A stretch of 64,000 bases of DNA from Bradyrhizobium sp. SRL28 (GTDB taxonomy: Bacteria > Pseudomonadota > Alphaproteobacteria > Rhizobiales > Xanthobacteraceae). Where the stretch lies: assembly GCF_018596315.1 (NCBI RefSeq), contig NZ_JAHEAG010000002.1, positions 248,001-312,000 of the forward strand, given 5' to 3'. This document shows positions 51,514 to 61,000 of the stretch, piece by piece. Position numbers and translations under genes: made by a program. Position 1 is the first letter of the stretch. Every line of letters begins with the position of its first letter. The notes beneath the pieces are model-generated. The model ran no database searches and was not told the origin of the DNA. It saw only the letters and a list, made by a program, of their open reading frames with translations.

Positions 51514-52236
51514 CTATATCTGCGGGCGTGAAATTCGTTCGAACGCTATGCTGGTGGCGACGCCCAGCAGTGACCAGAATAACAAGCTGGTCAGCGTCAC
51601 TGCCACGACAAATCGATGGGAAAGGGCGGCAGGAACCTCGCTGTGCGATTCCGGCGCCAGCGGGGCGCCGACCAGATGCGGGAGCGCGATCAAGGCGAGG
51701 CCAAGAACCGCCGCCCAGGCGGCGGGGCGGAAGACCAGCAGGCAAAGCCCGCCGGCCGTCGCGGCCGCGGTTGCGATCCACCAGGTTTGCCGCGCCGTCA
51801 GTGGGGCCACGGGCATGCCCGGCAGTTCCGGCGGCAGGCCGAGGCTTGGTGCGGCGGTGAAGACCACAAAGCCGGCAAGCCCCCACAGCAGGCCTTCCCG
51901 CCACGTCACCTGACGGCCGCGGATCGCATAAATCCCGGCGAGCAACAAGGCGAACCCGATCGCGGTCAGGATATTTGCCGCAACCGTGAAGGCGTTGCGC
52001 TGAAAGCCGTCCTCGGGCTCCCATTCACGATCGTGGCTGTGCGGCTTGCCTTGATCGTGGGTTGCGCCGCCTTGCTCATGCGCTGCTGGCGGTACCCCGG
52101 TTTCAGCTTTGCGTTCGTAGACTTCGCTCTGCTGGATCAACGGCACCGTACCGAAGAACTGCGCAATGGAAATCACTACCCCGACGATCAAGCCGGCAAG
52201 GGCGGCAGCAAATACGATAGACCTGAAAACAGGCAT
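51514..52236 (-). CDS. cbtA: CbtA family cobalt transporter subunit
   Basis: A 240-residue membrane protein with five or six hydrophobic segments. The N-terminal FRSIVFAAALAGLIVGVVISIAQ is followed by a His-rich loop (AAHEQGGATHDQGKPHSHD) that probably binds Co2+, then a long hydrophobic region with GLWGLAGF-type turns. CbtA is predicted to be the main part of a cobalt importer and is usually B12-regulated. It lies 3 bp downstream of cbtB. Confidence 0.88.
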   Translation of the reverse strand: MPVFRSIVFAAALAGLIVGVVISIAQFFGTVPLIQQSEVYERKAETGVPPAAHEQGGATHDQGKPHSHDREWEPEDGFQRNAFTVAANILTAIGFALLLAGIYAIRGRQVTWREGLLWGLAGFVVFTAAPSLGLPPELPGMPVAPLTARQTWWIATAAATAGGLCLLVFRPAAWAAVLGLALIALPHLVGAPLAPESHSEVPAALSHRFVVAVTLTSLLFWSLLGVATSIAFERISRPQI

Positions 52237-52239
52237 TCG

Positions 52240-52422
52240 TCAGTGACAGGGAAATGCGTTGGCGTGGCGGACGTCGTGCGCTGCATTGTGAACGGCGCTG
52301 ATATGGGAGAAGCCGACCACGCCGACGATGAAAAGGCCCAGGGCCATCGCCAGCACAGCTTGAGCGATAACGTTGGAGTCGACAGCGATAGCGGACAAAC
52401 GGGCAGACTGGGACTGTTGCAT
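52240..52422 (-). CDS. cbtB: CbtB family cobalt transporter subunit
   Basis: A 60-residue protein with a single membrane helix (about 22-43) and the C-terminal metal-binding pattern FSHISAVHNAAHDVRHANAF ending PCH. This is diagnostic for CbtB. ATG 52422 (MQQSQSA) follows GAGGA; an ATG 21 bp upstream would add seven residues. Works with CbtA. No B12 riboswitch is visible directly in front of it. Confidence 0.88.
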   Translation of the reverse strand: MQQSQSARLSAIAVDSNVIAQAVLAMALGLFIVGVVGFSHISAVHNAAHDVRHANAFPCH

Positions 52423-52476
52423 CTTAATCCTCGGCGAAGACATTCATTTTAGCCCGAAACAAACGTGGGCGCGACC

Positions 52477-52749
52477 CTAAATTTTCAATTGCCTGATAAC
52501 ATCCCGGCTCGTCAGGTGAAAATTCGCGGTCGAGGTCGGCCTTGTCCGCAGCAATTTTGCGCGTGCCGCGGCGTGAAACGCATCCTGATGGGTGTTGAAG
52601 AATTCAACGCATTCCCGTGGCGTCGGCGTTGCCCTCAACAGGGTTCGGAACGCGCGACGATGCACCATGCAAAGACCAATGTGGTCCCCCGGCTGAAACG
52701 CCAGCGCGTCAATATCATTCCGCCAAATGGGTGGTTTGCTGGATGGCAT
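52477..52749 (-). CDS. Possible small conserved-type protein upstream of cbtB
   Basis: A 90-residue frame (ATG 52749, MPSSKPPIW) with protein-like composition: FQPGDHIGLCMVHRRAF, FFNTHQDAFHAAARAK, FHLTSRDVIRQLKI. Several His and Cys residues could bind metal. It is co-directional with cbtBA, 54 bp before cbtB, so it may be the first gene of the cobalt unit. A TTG start at 52779 is also possible. Family not recognised. Confidence 0.4.
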   Translation of the reverse strand: MPSSKPPIWRNDIDALAFQPGDHIGLCMVHRRAFRTLLRATPTPRECVEFFNTHQDAFHAAARAKLLRTRPTSTANFHLTSRDVIRQLKI

Positions 52750-52851
52750 CAATCGACCGTCGGTGTGGCCCCGCGGCAACTTAGCGGAGCTTGTTGTCTA
52801 ACAGGGGGGCGGCAATCGATTGACTCCCAACACAATCCGATGCCACGTTTA

Positions 52852-53037
52852 TGAACGGTAGTGCCCGAAAGGGCTAACCAAGGGAATGCGGTGCGCGCAC
52901 ATGGGTGTGCAAATCCGCGGCTGCCCCCGCAACTGTAGGCGGATAGCTGACGACCATAAATGCCACTGGGGATGGACAGGGTCTCTGGGAAGGTGGTCCG
53001 AAGTGATGACCCGCGAGCCAGGAAACCTGCTGCCGGT
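52852..53037 (+). ncRNA. Cobalamin riboswitch upstream of TonB-dependent receptor
   Basis: Carries the conserved AdoCbl-riboswitch landmarks in order: AAGGGAATGCGGTG, GCTGCCCCCGCAACTGTA, GCCACTGGGGAT, TGGGAAGGTGG, and the B12 box GCGAGCCAGGAAACCTGC. It should repress the receptor gene starting 180 bp downstream when cobalamin is plentiful. Confidence 0.93.
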
Positions 53038-53216
53038 CATGGTCACGCGCGAGCGCGTCGGGCGGGGTGCTCCGATGTCGCAAGAGTAGCTGTTGTATCT
53101 GCCGCTTGGGGCGAGGGCAGAATGCGACAGCAAGCGCGCTGACGGGTATCGTTTCGCCGTCGAGCCGTACAGTGCCAAATTTCATTGCCGGTCATTTTTC
53201 GCGCCGTTGGCAGCAC

Positions 53217-55649
53217 ATGTTTCAGGATCAACGCTGTGGACTCGCGTTCAAGCGATATTTGCAATCATCCGTGGCTCCGCTTGGTCTGCTAGCCTTCCTC
53301 GCCTCGGGATCGATGGATGCGGGTTTGGCGCAGACTGTGGCGCAAGCGGGGAATAAGCCCGACAGCCTGGGGCCGATCGTCGTGTCGCCGCCGCAGCGCA
53401 AGCCGGTGCGTCGAGCTGATCCGGGAGCGCGACGAAGCCAGGCTCCCGCGCGCGTTGCGGGTCGTCCTCGTCCGCAAACGGCCGTGGTGGTTCCAGCTAC
53501 AACCGACGGACGGGCAACCCAAACTCCGCTCGACACGAACGTCGTAACCGAGGTCGGCTCGCGACTCGGTCTTACAGCCCGCCAGACTCCGGCGACAGTC
53601 GAGGTTATCGACAAGCAGGTTATCGAAGACCGCGGTCTCCGGACGACAACCGACGTCGCAAAAGCTGCGACCGGTGTAATCGGCGGCGATGCCCCCGGGG
53701 CTCCTGCCATATTCTCGATGCGCGGCTTTGCCGGCGACCAGATCAACACGCTGTACAACGACATCTGGATCGGGCCATCGACCATGACAGGTCGCCCGAT
53801 GGACACGGCCAATCTCGAGCGGGTCGAGATATTGAAGGGTCCGGCTTCGCTGTTGTCGGGCATAGGCGCCACCGGTGGCGTGGTCAATTATGTGACCAAA
53901 GCCCCGCACACCGGGCCGATCGTCAACGAAGCCTTCACAGGGTTCGATTCGTTCAAAGGTTACCGTGCTGGATATGGTTCCGGCGGTAGTACACTGGTCG
54001 ACGGGCTGGATTATCGCTTCGACATCACCCATTCAAACAATGTTGGCTTCATCGACGATACCTATTCCAGGCTCAGCAATGTTTCGGGCCAGCTGAATTA
54101 TCGCGTCACCGATAGTCTCAAGATCTGGGGCGCCGCCGAGTATAAGCAGGACAAGGACCGTTTCTACTGGGGGACGCCGCTGGTGCCGGCCAACGCGCCC
54201 GGCGTCGTTCCGACGAGCGGAATCGTGTCAGGCGTTTGGACCAACTATTATCTCAATGGGCATACCGGTGCTTTGAATCCGGTAACTATCGATGCGCGGA
54301 CGCTGACTACGAACTTCAACGTGCTCAATAATCACAGTGGAGCCAAGGAGCTATGGCTACGCAGTGGCTTCCAGTGGGACATTACCAACAACATATCGCT
54401 CAGAAGTCAGGTTTACGGCTACGACGCTCATCGCGACTGGTTCAACAACGAAATCAGCTCGTTCGACGATTCTGGCCCTAACAACGTCTATCGCGAGCGA
54501 CTTGCGCTCGATCACGCCCAGAGACTTTACGGCAACGTCACCGACCTGACGATCAATTCAAACATCGGTGGGATGGACAACCGGCTCGTGGCCACGGTTG
54601 CGGCGAGCAGCCAACAGTTTAACGTTTCTCAGGATACGCTGTTCTTTTCAGACACGGTCAATCTGATCAATCCGGACCGCGGCCTCTATGGACCGCGCAG
54701 CGATGAGAAAATCTATACCCACCTCGACAAGGCTTCGCTCTCGTTTGAGGATCGGTTGAAGGTCACATCGACCTTCGCTCTGATCGGCGGTATCCGCTTC
54801 GAGGACATCGAACTGGCGCGCACGCGATTCTCGCCTACCGGCGTGCTTCGTTCCGATAGGGGATATCCGTTCTCGACGACCTTCAATCCCATAACCGGTC
54901 GCGTCGGCTACACGTGGGAAGCCGTTCCAGGGATCATGTTCTATAGCCAGTATGCAACTGCAGCCGACCCAACCGTTGCCAACATCTTCATCCTGGCCCC
55001 GACGGTGCCGCTGCTGCTCACGACCTCGCGGACGTATGAGACGGGCGTCAAGCTCCTGTCTGCCGACAAGCGGCTGGAATTCGTCGTGTCTGCCTTCGAT
55101 ATCGAGCGTAAGAACGTGTACGTTCCGGAAAGCGGGATCGTTTTCAACGTCGCTGGCAAGATTGCATCGAAAGGTTTTGAAGTCGCCGCAGCGGCAAACC
55201 CGTTTGGCGGATTGAAGCTATGGGGCAACGCCGCGTTTGTTCAATCGCGATTTGTCGATTTCAGCTACATCGACGGCAACGGAGTATTCCAGTCGTATTC
55301 GGGCATGACGCCACCTAACGTCCCGAGTTTTGTCGCAAATGCAGGCGCGTCCTATCGCTTTGAAACCGCGTGGCCGGTCGAAATCGGCGCCTCGCTGCGC
55401 CACGTAGGGAATCGATTTAATTTCCAGGATAACCTCGTTACCATGGATAGATACACGACCGTGGACGCCCACGCTTTCGTGGATATTCCGAAATCGGTGT
55501 TCAATAGTGTGGACCGGACCCGACTTAGCTTCCGTGTCAAGAACCTGACCAACAAGCTCTACGCTTCGTGGGGCGATCCCGGGTATACCGACCAGATCAT
55601 CCTCGGTGCGCCGCGCAGCTATGAGGTGGCCGCATCGTTCAAGTGGTGA
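53217..55649 (+). CDS. TonB-dependent outer-membrane receptor, riboswitch-controlled
   Basis: An 810-residue receptor. Signal segment about 20-38, then a Pro/Arg-rich linker. The plug domain is about 115-230 (RQTPATVEVIDKQVIEDRG, IFSMRGFAGDQ, NLERVEILKGPASLLSGIGATGGVVNYVTK), followed by a 22-strand barrel ending YEVAASFKW with the terminal aromatic. The plug resembles siderophore receptors (FhuA/FoxA type) more than BtuB, yet the cobalamin riboswitch in front points to uptake of a corrinoid or cobalt complex. ATG 53217 chosen for the signal peptide; its ribosome site is weak. Confidence 0.88.
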   Translation: MFQDQRCGLAFKRYLQSSVAPLGLLAFLASGSMDAGLAQTVAQAGNKPDSLGPIVVSPPQRKPVRRADPGARRSQAPARVAGRPRPQTAVVVPATTDGRATQTPLDTNVVTEVGSRLGLTARQTPATVEVIDKQVIEDRGLRTTTDVAKAATGVIGGDAPGAPAIFSMRGFAGDQINTLYNDIWIGPSTMTGRPMDTANLERVEILKGPASLLSGIGATGGVVNYVTKAPHTGPIVNEAFTGFDSFKGYRAGYGSGGSTLVDGLDYRFDITHSNNVGFIDDTYSRLSNVSGQLNYRVTDSLKIWGAAEYKQDKDRFYWGTPLVPANAPGVVPTSGIVSGVWTNYYLNGHTGALNPVTIDARTLTTNFNVLNNHSGAKELWLRSGFQWDITNNISLRSQVYGYDAHRDWFNNEISSFDDSGPNNVYRERLALDHAQRLYGNVTDLTINSNIGGMDNRLVATVAASSQQFNVSQDTLFFSDTVNLINPDRGLYGPRSDEKIYTHLDKASLSFEDRLKVTSTFALIGGIRFEDIELARTRFSPTGVLRSDRGYPFSTTFNPITGRVGYTWEAVPGIMFYSQYATAADPTVANIFILAPTVPLLLTTSRTYETGVKLLSADKRLEFVVSAFDIERKNVYVPESGIVFNVAGKIASKGFEVAAAANPFGGLKLWGNAAFVQSRFVDFSYIDGNGVFQSYSGMTPPNVPSFVANAGASYRFETAWPVEIGASLRHVGNRFNFQDNLVTMDRYTTVDAHAFVDIPKSVFNSVDRTRLSFRVKNLTNKLYASWGDPGYTDQIILGAPRSYEVAASFKW

Positions 55650-55704
55650 GGTTCGGCGGCGACACCGGTTGACCCCGGCTACCCCTGCGGTTAGCGTCAT
55701 CCGC

Positions 55705-55868
55705 GATGGTCCTCCCTCGTGGGAGGTGAAAAGGGAAGCCGGTGCGAGTTCGCTCAACGCCGGCGCTGCCCCCGCAACTGTAAGCGACGAGCCCCAAGCC
55801 GGTGCCACTGGGAATTCCCGGGAAGGCGGCTGATGGCAACGACCCGCGAGCCAGGAGACCTGCCATCA
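55705..55868 (+). ncRNA. Cobalamin riboswitch upstream of the cob operon
   Basis: AAGGGAAGCCGGTG, GCTGCCCCCGCAACTGTAAGCG, GCCACTGGGAATTCCCGGGAAGG and the B12 box GCGAGCCAGGAGACCTGCC, all in the expected order. Controls the DUF1636 gene and the following biosynthesis genes, about 120 bp downstream. Confidence 0.95.
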
Positions 55869-55991
55869 CGAACTGTGCTTTGGAGGCGTCGTCGGGGCGG
55901 GGTGCACCGGACGGGAGCGAGTCTGATGGCGATGAACCATCGGCGCGACCCAACAAAGCTCGTGGCCTGACGGCCGTGATGTGAGCCTGTG

Positions 55992-56444
55992 ATGGATCGC
56001 GAGGACGCTGATCAAAATTCCGCTGATTTGGCGTTGATTGGAGTTGCGCGCGCTAACGCGCCCACCGGCCCCATCCTCGTGAGCGTGTGCATCACCTGCA
56101 AGGCCGCCGATGGCGCTACCGTGGTCGGTCCGGACATGTTCGAATCGGTCAAGGCTGCGATCGGCACATCCGGTTACGTGCAGGTCCGGCCGGTGCAATG
56201 CCTCAGCGTCTGCAAGCGGCCCGCCACCGTCGCGGTGACAAGCGTCGACGGCTACACGTTTTTGTTCGGCGACCTCCAGACCGATAGCGGCACCGCGGCC
56301 CTGGTGTCGTTCGTGAAATCCTACCAGAAGTCCGACTACGGCCTGGTGCCGTGGCGCGAGCGTGCTGACGTTCTGCGCAAGGGCATGGTGGCGCGGGTGC
56401 CGCCGATGCGCTGGTCGCCGGACGACGGAAGCGCACCGAAATGA
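55992..56444 (+). CDS. DUF1636 family metal-binding protein
   Basis: A 150-residue protein with a thioredoxin-like [2Fe-2S] or metal site: VCITCKAA (CxxC) and CLSVCKRP (CxxxC). Proteins of this family commonly precede B12 genes in alphaproteobacteria and are proposed to bind metal or take part in corrin metabolism. ATG 55992 preferred to the GTG just before it. Stop overlaps cobP (ATGA). Directly behind a cobalamin riboswitch. Confidence 0.85.
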   Translation: MDREDADQNSADLALIGVARANAPTGPILVSVCITCKAADGATVVGPDMFESVKAAIGTSGYVQVRPVQCLSVCKRPATVAVTSVDGYTFLFGDLQTDSGTAALVSFVKSYQKSDYGLVPWRERADVLRKGMVARVPPMRWSPDDGSAPK

Positions 56445-56965
56445 CGGCGCTTGCCACCACGCTGGTGCTGGGCGGCGCGCGCTCCGGCAAATCCGCCTTT
56501 GCCGAGCAATTAATCGGAAACAGTGGACTTGCGCCGATCTACCTCGCCACCGCAACCGCAGGCGATGAGGAGATGCGTTCTCGCATCACCCATCATCGTG
56601 AGCGGCGCGGCGACGGCTGGATTACCGTTGAGGAGCCGCTGGCGCTGGTCGATGCACTGACCCGGGAGGCTACCCGTGGGCGCGCCGTGCTGGTGGATTG
56701 CCTGACCTTGTGGTTGTCAAACCTGATGTTCGCGGAGCGTGATCCCGAGGTGGAAGCGCGTCGGCTCACGCGATTTCTCGGCGTGGCCAAATATCCCGTC
56801 GTACTTGTGTCGAACGAGGTCGGCCTCGGCCTGGTGCCCGAGACGCCGCTCGGCCGCAGTTTTCGCGACGCGCAGGGGCGCCTCAACCAGATCGTCGCCG
56901 CCGCCGTTCCCGATGTCGTGTTCATCGCAGCCGGGCTTCCGCTCTGGCTGAAGAGTTCGCCTTAA
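56441..56965 (+). CDS. cobP: Adenosylcobinamide kinase / guanylyltransferase
   Basis: A 174-residue bifunctional enzyme (CobP/CobU). P-loop LVLGGARSGKSAFAEQ at about residues 8-23; RITHHRERRGDGWITVEEP contains the His that receives GMP; VDCLTLWLSNL follows. It phosphorylates adenosylcobinamide and then attaches GMP in nucleotide-loop assembly. Length is normal. Confidence 0.95.
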   Translation: MTALATTLVLGGARSGKSAFAEQLIGNSGLAPIYLATATAGDEEMRSRITHHRERRGDGWITVEEPLALVDALTREATRGRAVLVDCLTLWLSNLMFAERDPEVEARRLTRFLGVAKYPVVLVSNEVGLGLVPETPLGRSFRDAQGRLNQIVAAAVPDVVFIAAGLPLWLKSSP

Positions 56966-56978
56966 GGAGAATCTTGCA

Positions 56979-57992
56979 ATGTCCCGTGTCCCCGTCACTG
57001 TGCTCACCGGATTTCTCGGCGCCGGCAAAACCACGTTGCTGCGCTCGCTGCTGACGCAGGCCGATGGTCGCCGCATCGCCGTGATCGTCAATGAGTTCGG
57101 TGATGCAGGATTCGACGGGGGGCTCGTCGAGGAGTGCGCGGCAAAAGCCTGCGCGCCCGGCGATATCGTTGAACTGACCAACGGTTGCATCTGCTGCACG
57201 GTTGCTGACGATTTCATTCCGACCATGGACAAACTGTTGGCGCGGGACCGTCCGCTGGATGCCATTGTCATCGAGACCTCTGGTCTGGCGCTGCCGCAGC
57301 CGCTCTTGAAGGCGTTCGACTGGCCGGCGGTGCGCACCCGCGCCACGGTCGACGGCGTGGTCACCGTGGTTGATGCGTTGGCGCTGTCGGAAGGCCGCGT
57401 CACCATCGATGAGGATGCTGTTGCCGCGCAACGGGCCGCTGATGATTCCCTGGATCATGATGATCCAATCGAGGAAGTCTTCGAGGATCAGCTCGCCTGT
57501 GCCGATCTGGTGGTACTCTCCAAGAGCGATCTGGTCTCGCCGACGGTCTTGGCTGGGATCGAGGCGCGTCTCAAATCGGTACTGCGGCCCGGCGTCAACA
57601 TCGTGCGTTCCAAGGGCGATTTGGCGGCACAGGTGCTGATCGGCCTGAACGCGGCCGCGGAAGACGACATGGCGGCGCGAGCCGGTCATCACGGCGAGGA
57701 AGAAGAGCACGACCACGACGATTTCGACAGCATCGTTGTGATGCCGCCCGCGGCTGCCAGCGTCGATGCCATGCGCGCGCGCGTCAGCAACGCCCTGAAT
57801 CTCACCGGCGTGTTGCGCGTCAAGGGTCACGCTCGCATCGCCGACAAGGCAGCGCCGATCGTGGTGCAGGGGGTAGGGGGCCGAGTTGACCTCGCATTCG
57901 CGCGTCCCGACCTGAAGCAGGCCGAGCATCTCGTGGTGATCGGACTGAAGGGTTTTGATGGCGACGCCGTCCGCCGGGCGCTGCAGGGGTAG
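56979..57992 (+). CDS. cobW: CobW family GTP-binding cobalt chaperone
   Basis: A 337-residue G3E GTPase: Walker A GFLGAGKTTLLRSLL (about 8-22), metal motif GCICCTVADDF (CxCC), the base-recognition motif reading SKSD instead of NKxD, and a His/Glu-rich stretch HHGEEEEHDHDDFDS near 230-245, then the CobW C-terminal domain. It is thought to deliver cobalt to the CobNST chelatase. AAGGAG site; CobN follows 18 bp later. Confidence 0.95.
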   Translation: MSRVPVTVLTGFLGAGKTTLLRSLLTQADGRRIAVIVNEFGDAGFDGGLVEECAAKACAPGDIVELTNGCICCTVADDFIPTMDKLLARDRPLDAIVIETSGLALPQPLLKAFDWPAVRTRATVDGVVTVVDALALSEGRVTIDEDAVAAQRAADDSLDHDDPIEEVFEDQLACADLVVLSKSDLVSPTVLAGIEARLKSVLRPGVNIVRSKGDLAAQVLIGLNAAAEDDMAARAGHHGEEEEHDHDDFDSIVVMPPAAASVDAMRARVSNALNLTGVLRVKGHARIADKAAPIVVQGVGGRVDLAFARPDLKQAEHLVVIGLKGFDGDAVRRALQG

Positions 57993-58010
57993 CCAAGGAC
58001 TTCCACACAT

Positions 58011-61000
58011 ATGCACCTGAAGCTCGACAGCAGCGGCAGTATCGACGATGGCGACGTTGCCCGCGATCTCGGGCAGGAACCCGCCGACATCGTCGTGCTG
58101 TCGGCGGCAGATAGCGACCTCGCCGCATTTGGTGCGGCCTATGCGACGCTGGCCGGCGACTTTCCGAGCGTGCGGTTGACCAATTTGCTCGCACTCGGGC
58201 ATCCGGCTTCCGTCGATCTCTATGTCGAGCGAACCCTGCGCGAGGCCAAAATTGTGGTGCTCCGGATGCTCGGCGGCGAAAGCTACTGGCCGCATGGTGT
58301 CGAAAGTCTGCGTTCGGACGCGCTGCGCCGCGGGGCGCTGTTCGCGTGCATACCCGGCGAGATGGACTGGAACGCCGCACTTGCAGCGCGCGGCACGCTC
58401 GGAAGCGACAAAACCCACGCGCTCTGGCGCTATTGCAGCGAGGGCGGTGTCGAGAATGCTGAGCTCGCGTTACGTTTCGCCGCGCATCTGATCGGGCATG
58501 GCGAGGCGCCGCCGCGGGCACGGCCGATGCCGTCGGCCGGCTTCTGGCGCGATGAACCGGCGGACAATGAGCGGCCCAATGCCATCGTTATCTTCTACCG
58601 CGCGCTGGTCGCGGGAGGTGATACCGCCGGAATCGATGCGCTGCGGGTGGCGCTTCTGGCGCGTGGCCTCAATGCAGTGTGCCTGTTCGTCACGAGCCTG
58701 AAGAATGAACGATTGGCGGCGTTCCTACGCGCGGCGCTGTCAGCATATCCACCCGATATCATTATCAACGCCACGGCGTTTGCCACGGCAACCGCCAATG
58801 ACGATGCAGGCATCCTTTCGATATCCGATTGCCCGATTCTGCAGGTGGCGCAGGCCGGCATATCCCGCGCGAGCTGGGAGGGCTCATCGCGTGGACTCAA
58901 CCCGCGCGATCTCGCTATGCATGTCGTGCTGCCGGAAGTCGATGGCCGCATCTTTGCCAACGCCATCGCGTTCAAGGAGCGTGGCGAGAGCCTCGTCGGC
59001 TTTGCGCCGATGACATTCCAGCCGGTAGCCGATCGGGTCGATGCGGCGGCGGATCTCGCCCTGGCCTGGGTGCGATTGCGGCGGGGCGCTCCGCCTGCGC
59101 GCCGTGTTGCGCTGGTGCTGGCCAATTATCCCAATCGCGATGGACGGCTCGCCAACGGCGTCGGCCTCGATACGCCGCAAAGCCTGATCGATGTGCTCGC
59201 CGCGATGCGCGGCGAAGGCTATCTCACCGGCGAGGCGCCTGATGACGCCGCCGCGATGATGGATCTGTTGCAGGAAGGTCCGACCAACGCAATCGAGGGC
59301 CGCGCGTCACGTTCCGGCGGCGTATCGTGGCCGCTCGCGAACTATGCGGCTGCGTTCGCGACCTTGCCTGAGAACGTGCAGCGTGCCGTTGAGTCTCGAT
59401 GGGGAAAACCGCAGCAGGACCCGCATGTCGTTGCCGACGAATTTCGCCTTGGCCTGCATCGCTTCGGCAATGTCGTCGTCGGCGTGCAACCGGCGCGTGG
59501 TTACAATATCGACCCCAAAAGTACCTATCACGATCCCGACCTGGTGCCGCCGCATCATTATCTCGCATTCTATCTTTGGCTCCGGCGCGAATTCGACCTG
59601 CATGCCGTCGTGCATCTCGGCAAGCACGGCAATCTCGAATGGCTGCCCGGCAAGAGCACGGGTCTATCTGCCGATTGCCTTCCGGATGCGGTGCTGGGAC
59701 CGTTACCGCATCTGTATCCCTTTATCGTGAACGATCCCGGTGAGGGCATCCAGGCCAAGCGCCGTGCCAGCGCGGTCATTATCGATCATCTGACGCCGCC
59801 GATGACCCGTGCCGAATTGCACGACGACCTCGCGCGACTGGAAACGCTGGTCGACGAATATGCGCTCGCCGCCGATCTGGACCCCAAGCGGGCCACGGTG
59901 CTTGCCGAAGACATTTTGTCGCTGGCGCGCGCGCAGCGGCTCGATGCCGACGTGAATGTAACGCGAGATACGCCGACAAACGACGCCTTGCGCGCGCTCG
60001 ACGCGCATCTGTGCGATCTCAAGGAGATGCAGATCCGCGATGGCCTGCATGTATTTGGCCGCGTGCCTGCTGATGCTCAACGTAACGACCTCATCGTTTC
60101 GATCGCACGGCTCCCCCGTTCGGATCTGAAGGCCCAGGATGCTTCGTTGCATCGGGCGCTTGCGCTCGATCTTGGCCTTGGCGAATTCGATCCGTTGACC
60201 CGCGATCTTGCCGCCGATTTCGAAGGACCGCGTCCCGCAATCCTTGCAAGAGCCAGCACCGCTGCATGGCGCACAGCAGGCGATGCGGTCGAGAGGATCG
60301 AATGGCTGGCACTTCAACTGGTCGCGGGCCTACAGCCCTGCAACGGCGCCTGGAGCCGGACACGGGAGGTGCTGGACTGGATCGATGCCAAACTCCGTCC
60401 CGTCATTGACGCCTGCGGGGCGGCTGAGATCAGCGCATTTCTTCGCGGGCTGGACGGCCGTTTCGTCCGGCCCGGTCCATCCGGTGCGCCGACGCGGGGA
60501 CGGCCGGATGTGCTGCCCACGGGGCGCAATTTCTTTGCGGTCGACGTGCGGGCAGTGCCGACGCCCTCGGCGTGGCGGATCGGGCAACTGGCGGCGGAAC
60601 GCCTGGTTGAAGCGTATTGGCAGGAGGCTGGCGAATGGCCGCGTGCGATCGCGCTGTCGGCCTGGGGCACTGCCAACATGCGCACTGGCGGTGATGACGT
60701 CGCCCAGGCGCTGGCCCTGATCGGCGCGCGCCCGTTGTGGGAGGAGACGTCGGGCCGGGTCACCGGCTTTGCGATTACGCCTCTCAGCGAATTGAAGCGC
60801 CCGCGGGTGGACGTTACCTTTCGCGTGTCCGGACTATTCCGGGACGCCTTTCCGACGCAGATGGATATCATCGGAAGCGCCGTCAACGCCATCGCCATGC
60901 TCGATGAGCCGGATGACGCCAATCCGATTGCCGCCAACGTTCGTATCCGGCGGAAGGTGCTCGAGGCTGATGGGATGGACGGCGAGGCGGCGCAACGCCG

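Noticed and set aside
56922..58418. 498-codon minus-strand frame opposite cobW and cobN
   Set aside because: Both sense genes are unambiguous; the antisense frame is rich in Arg, His and Gly with no motif.
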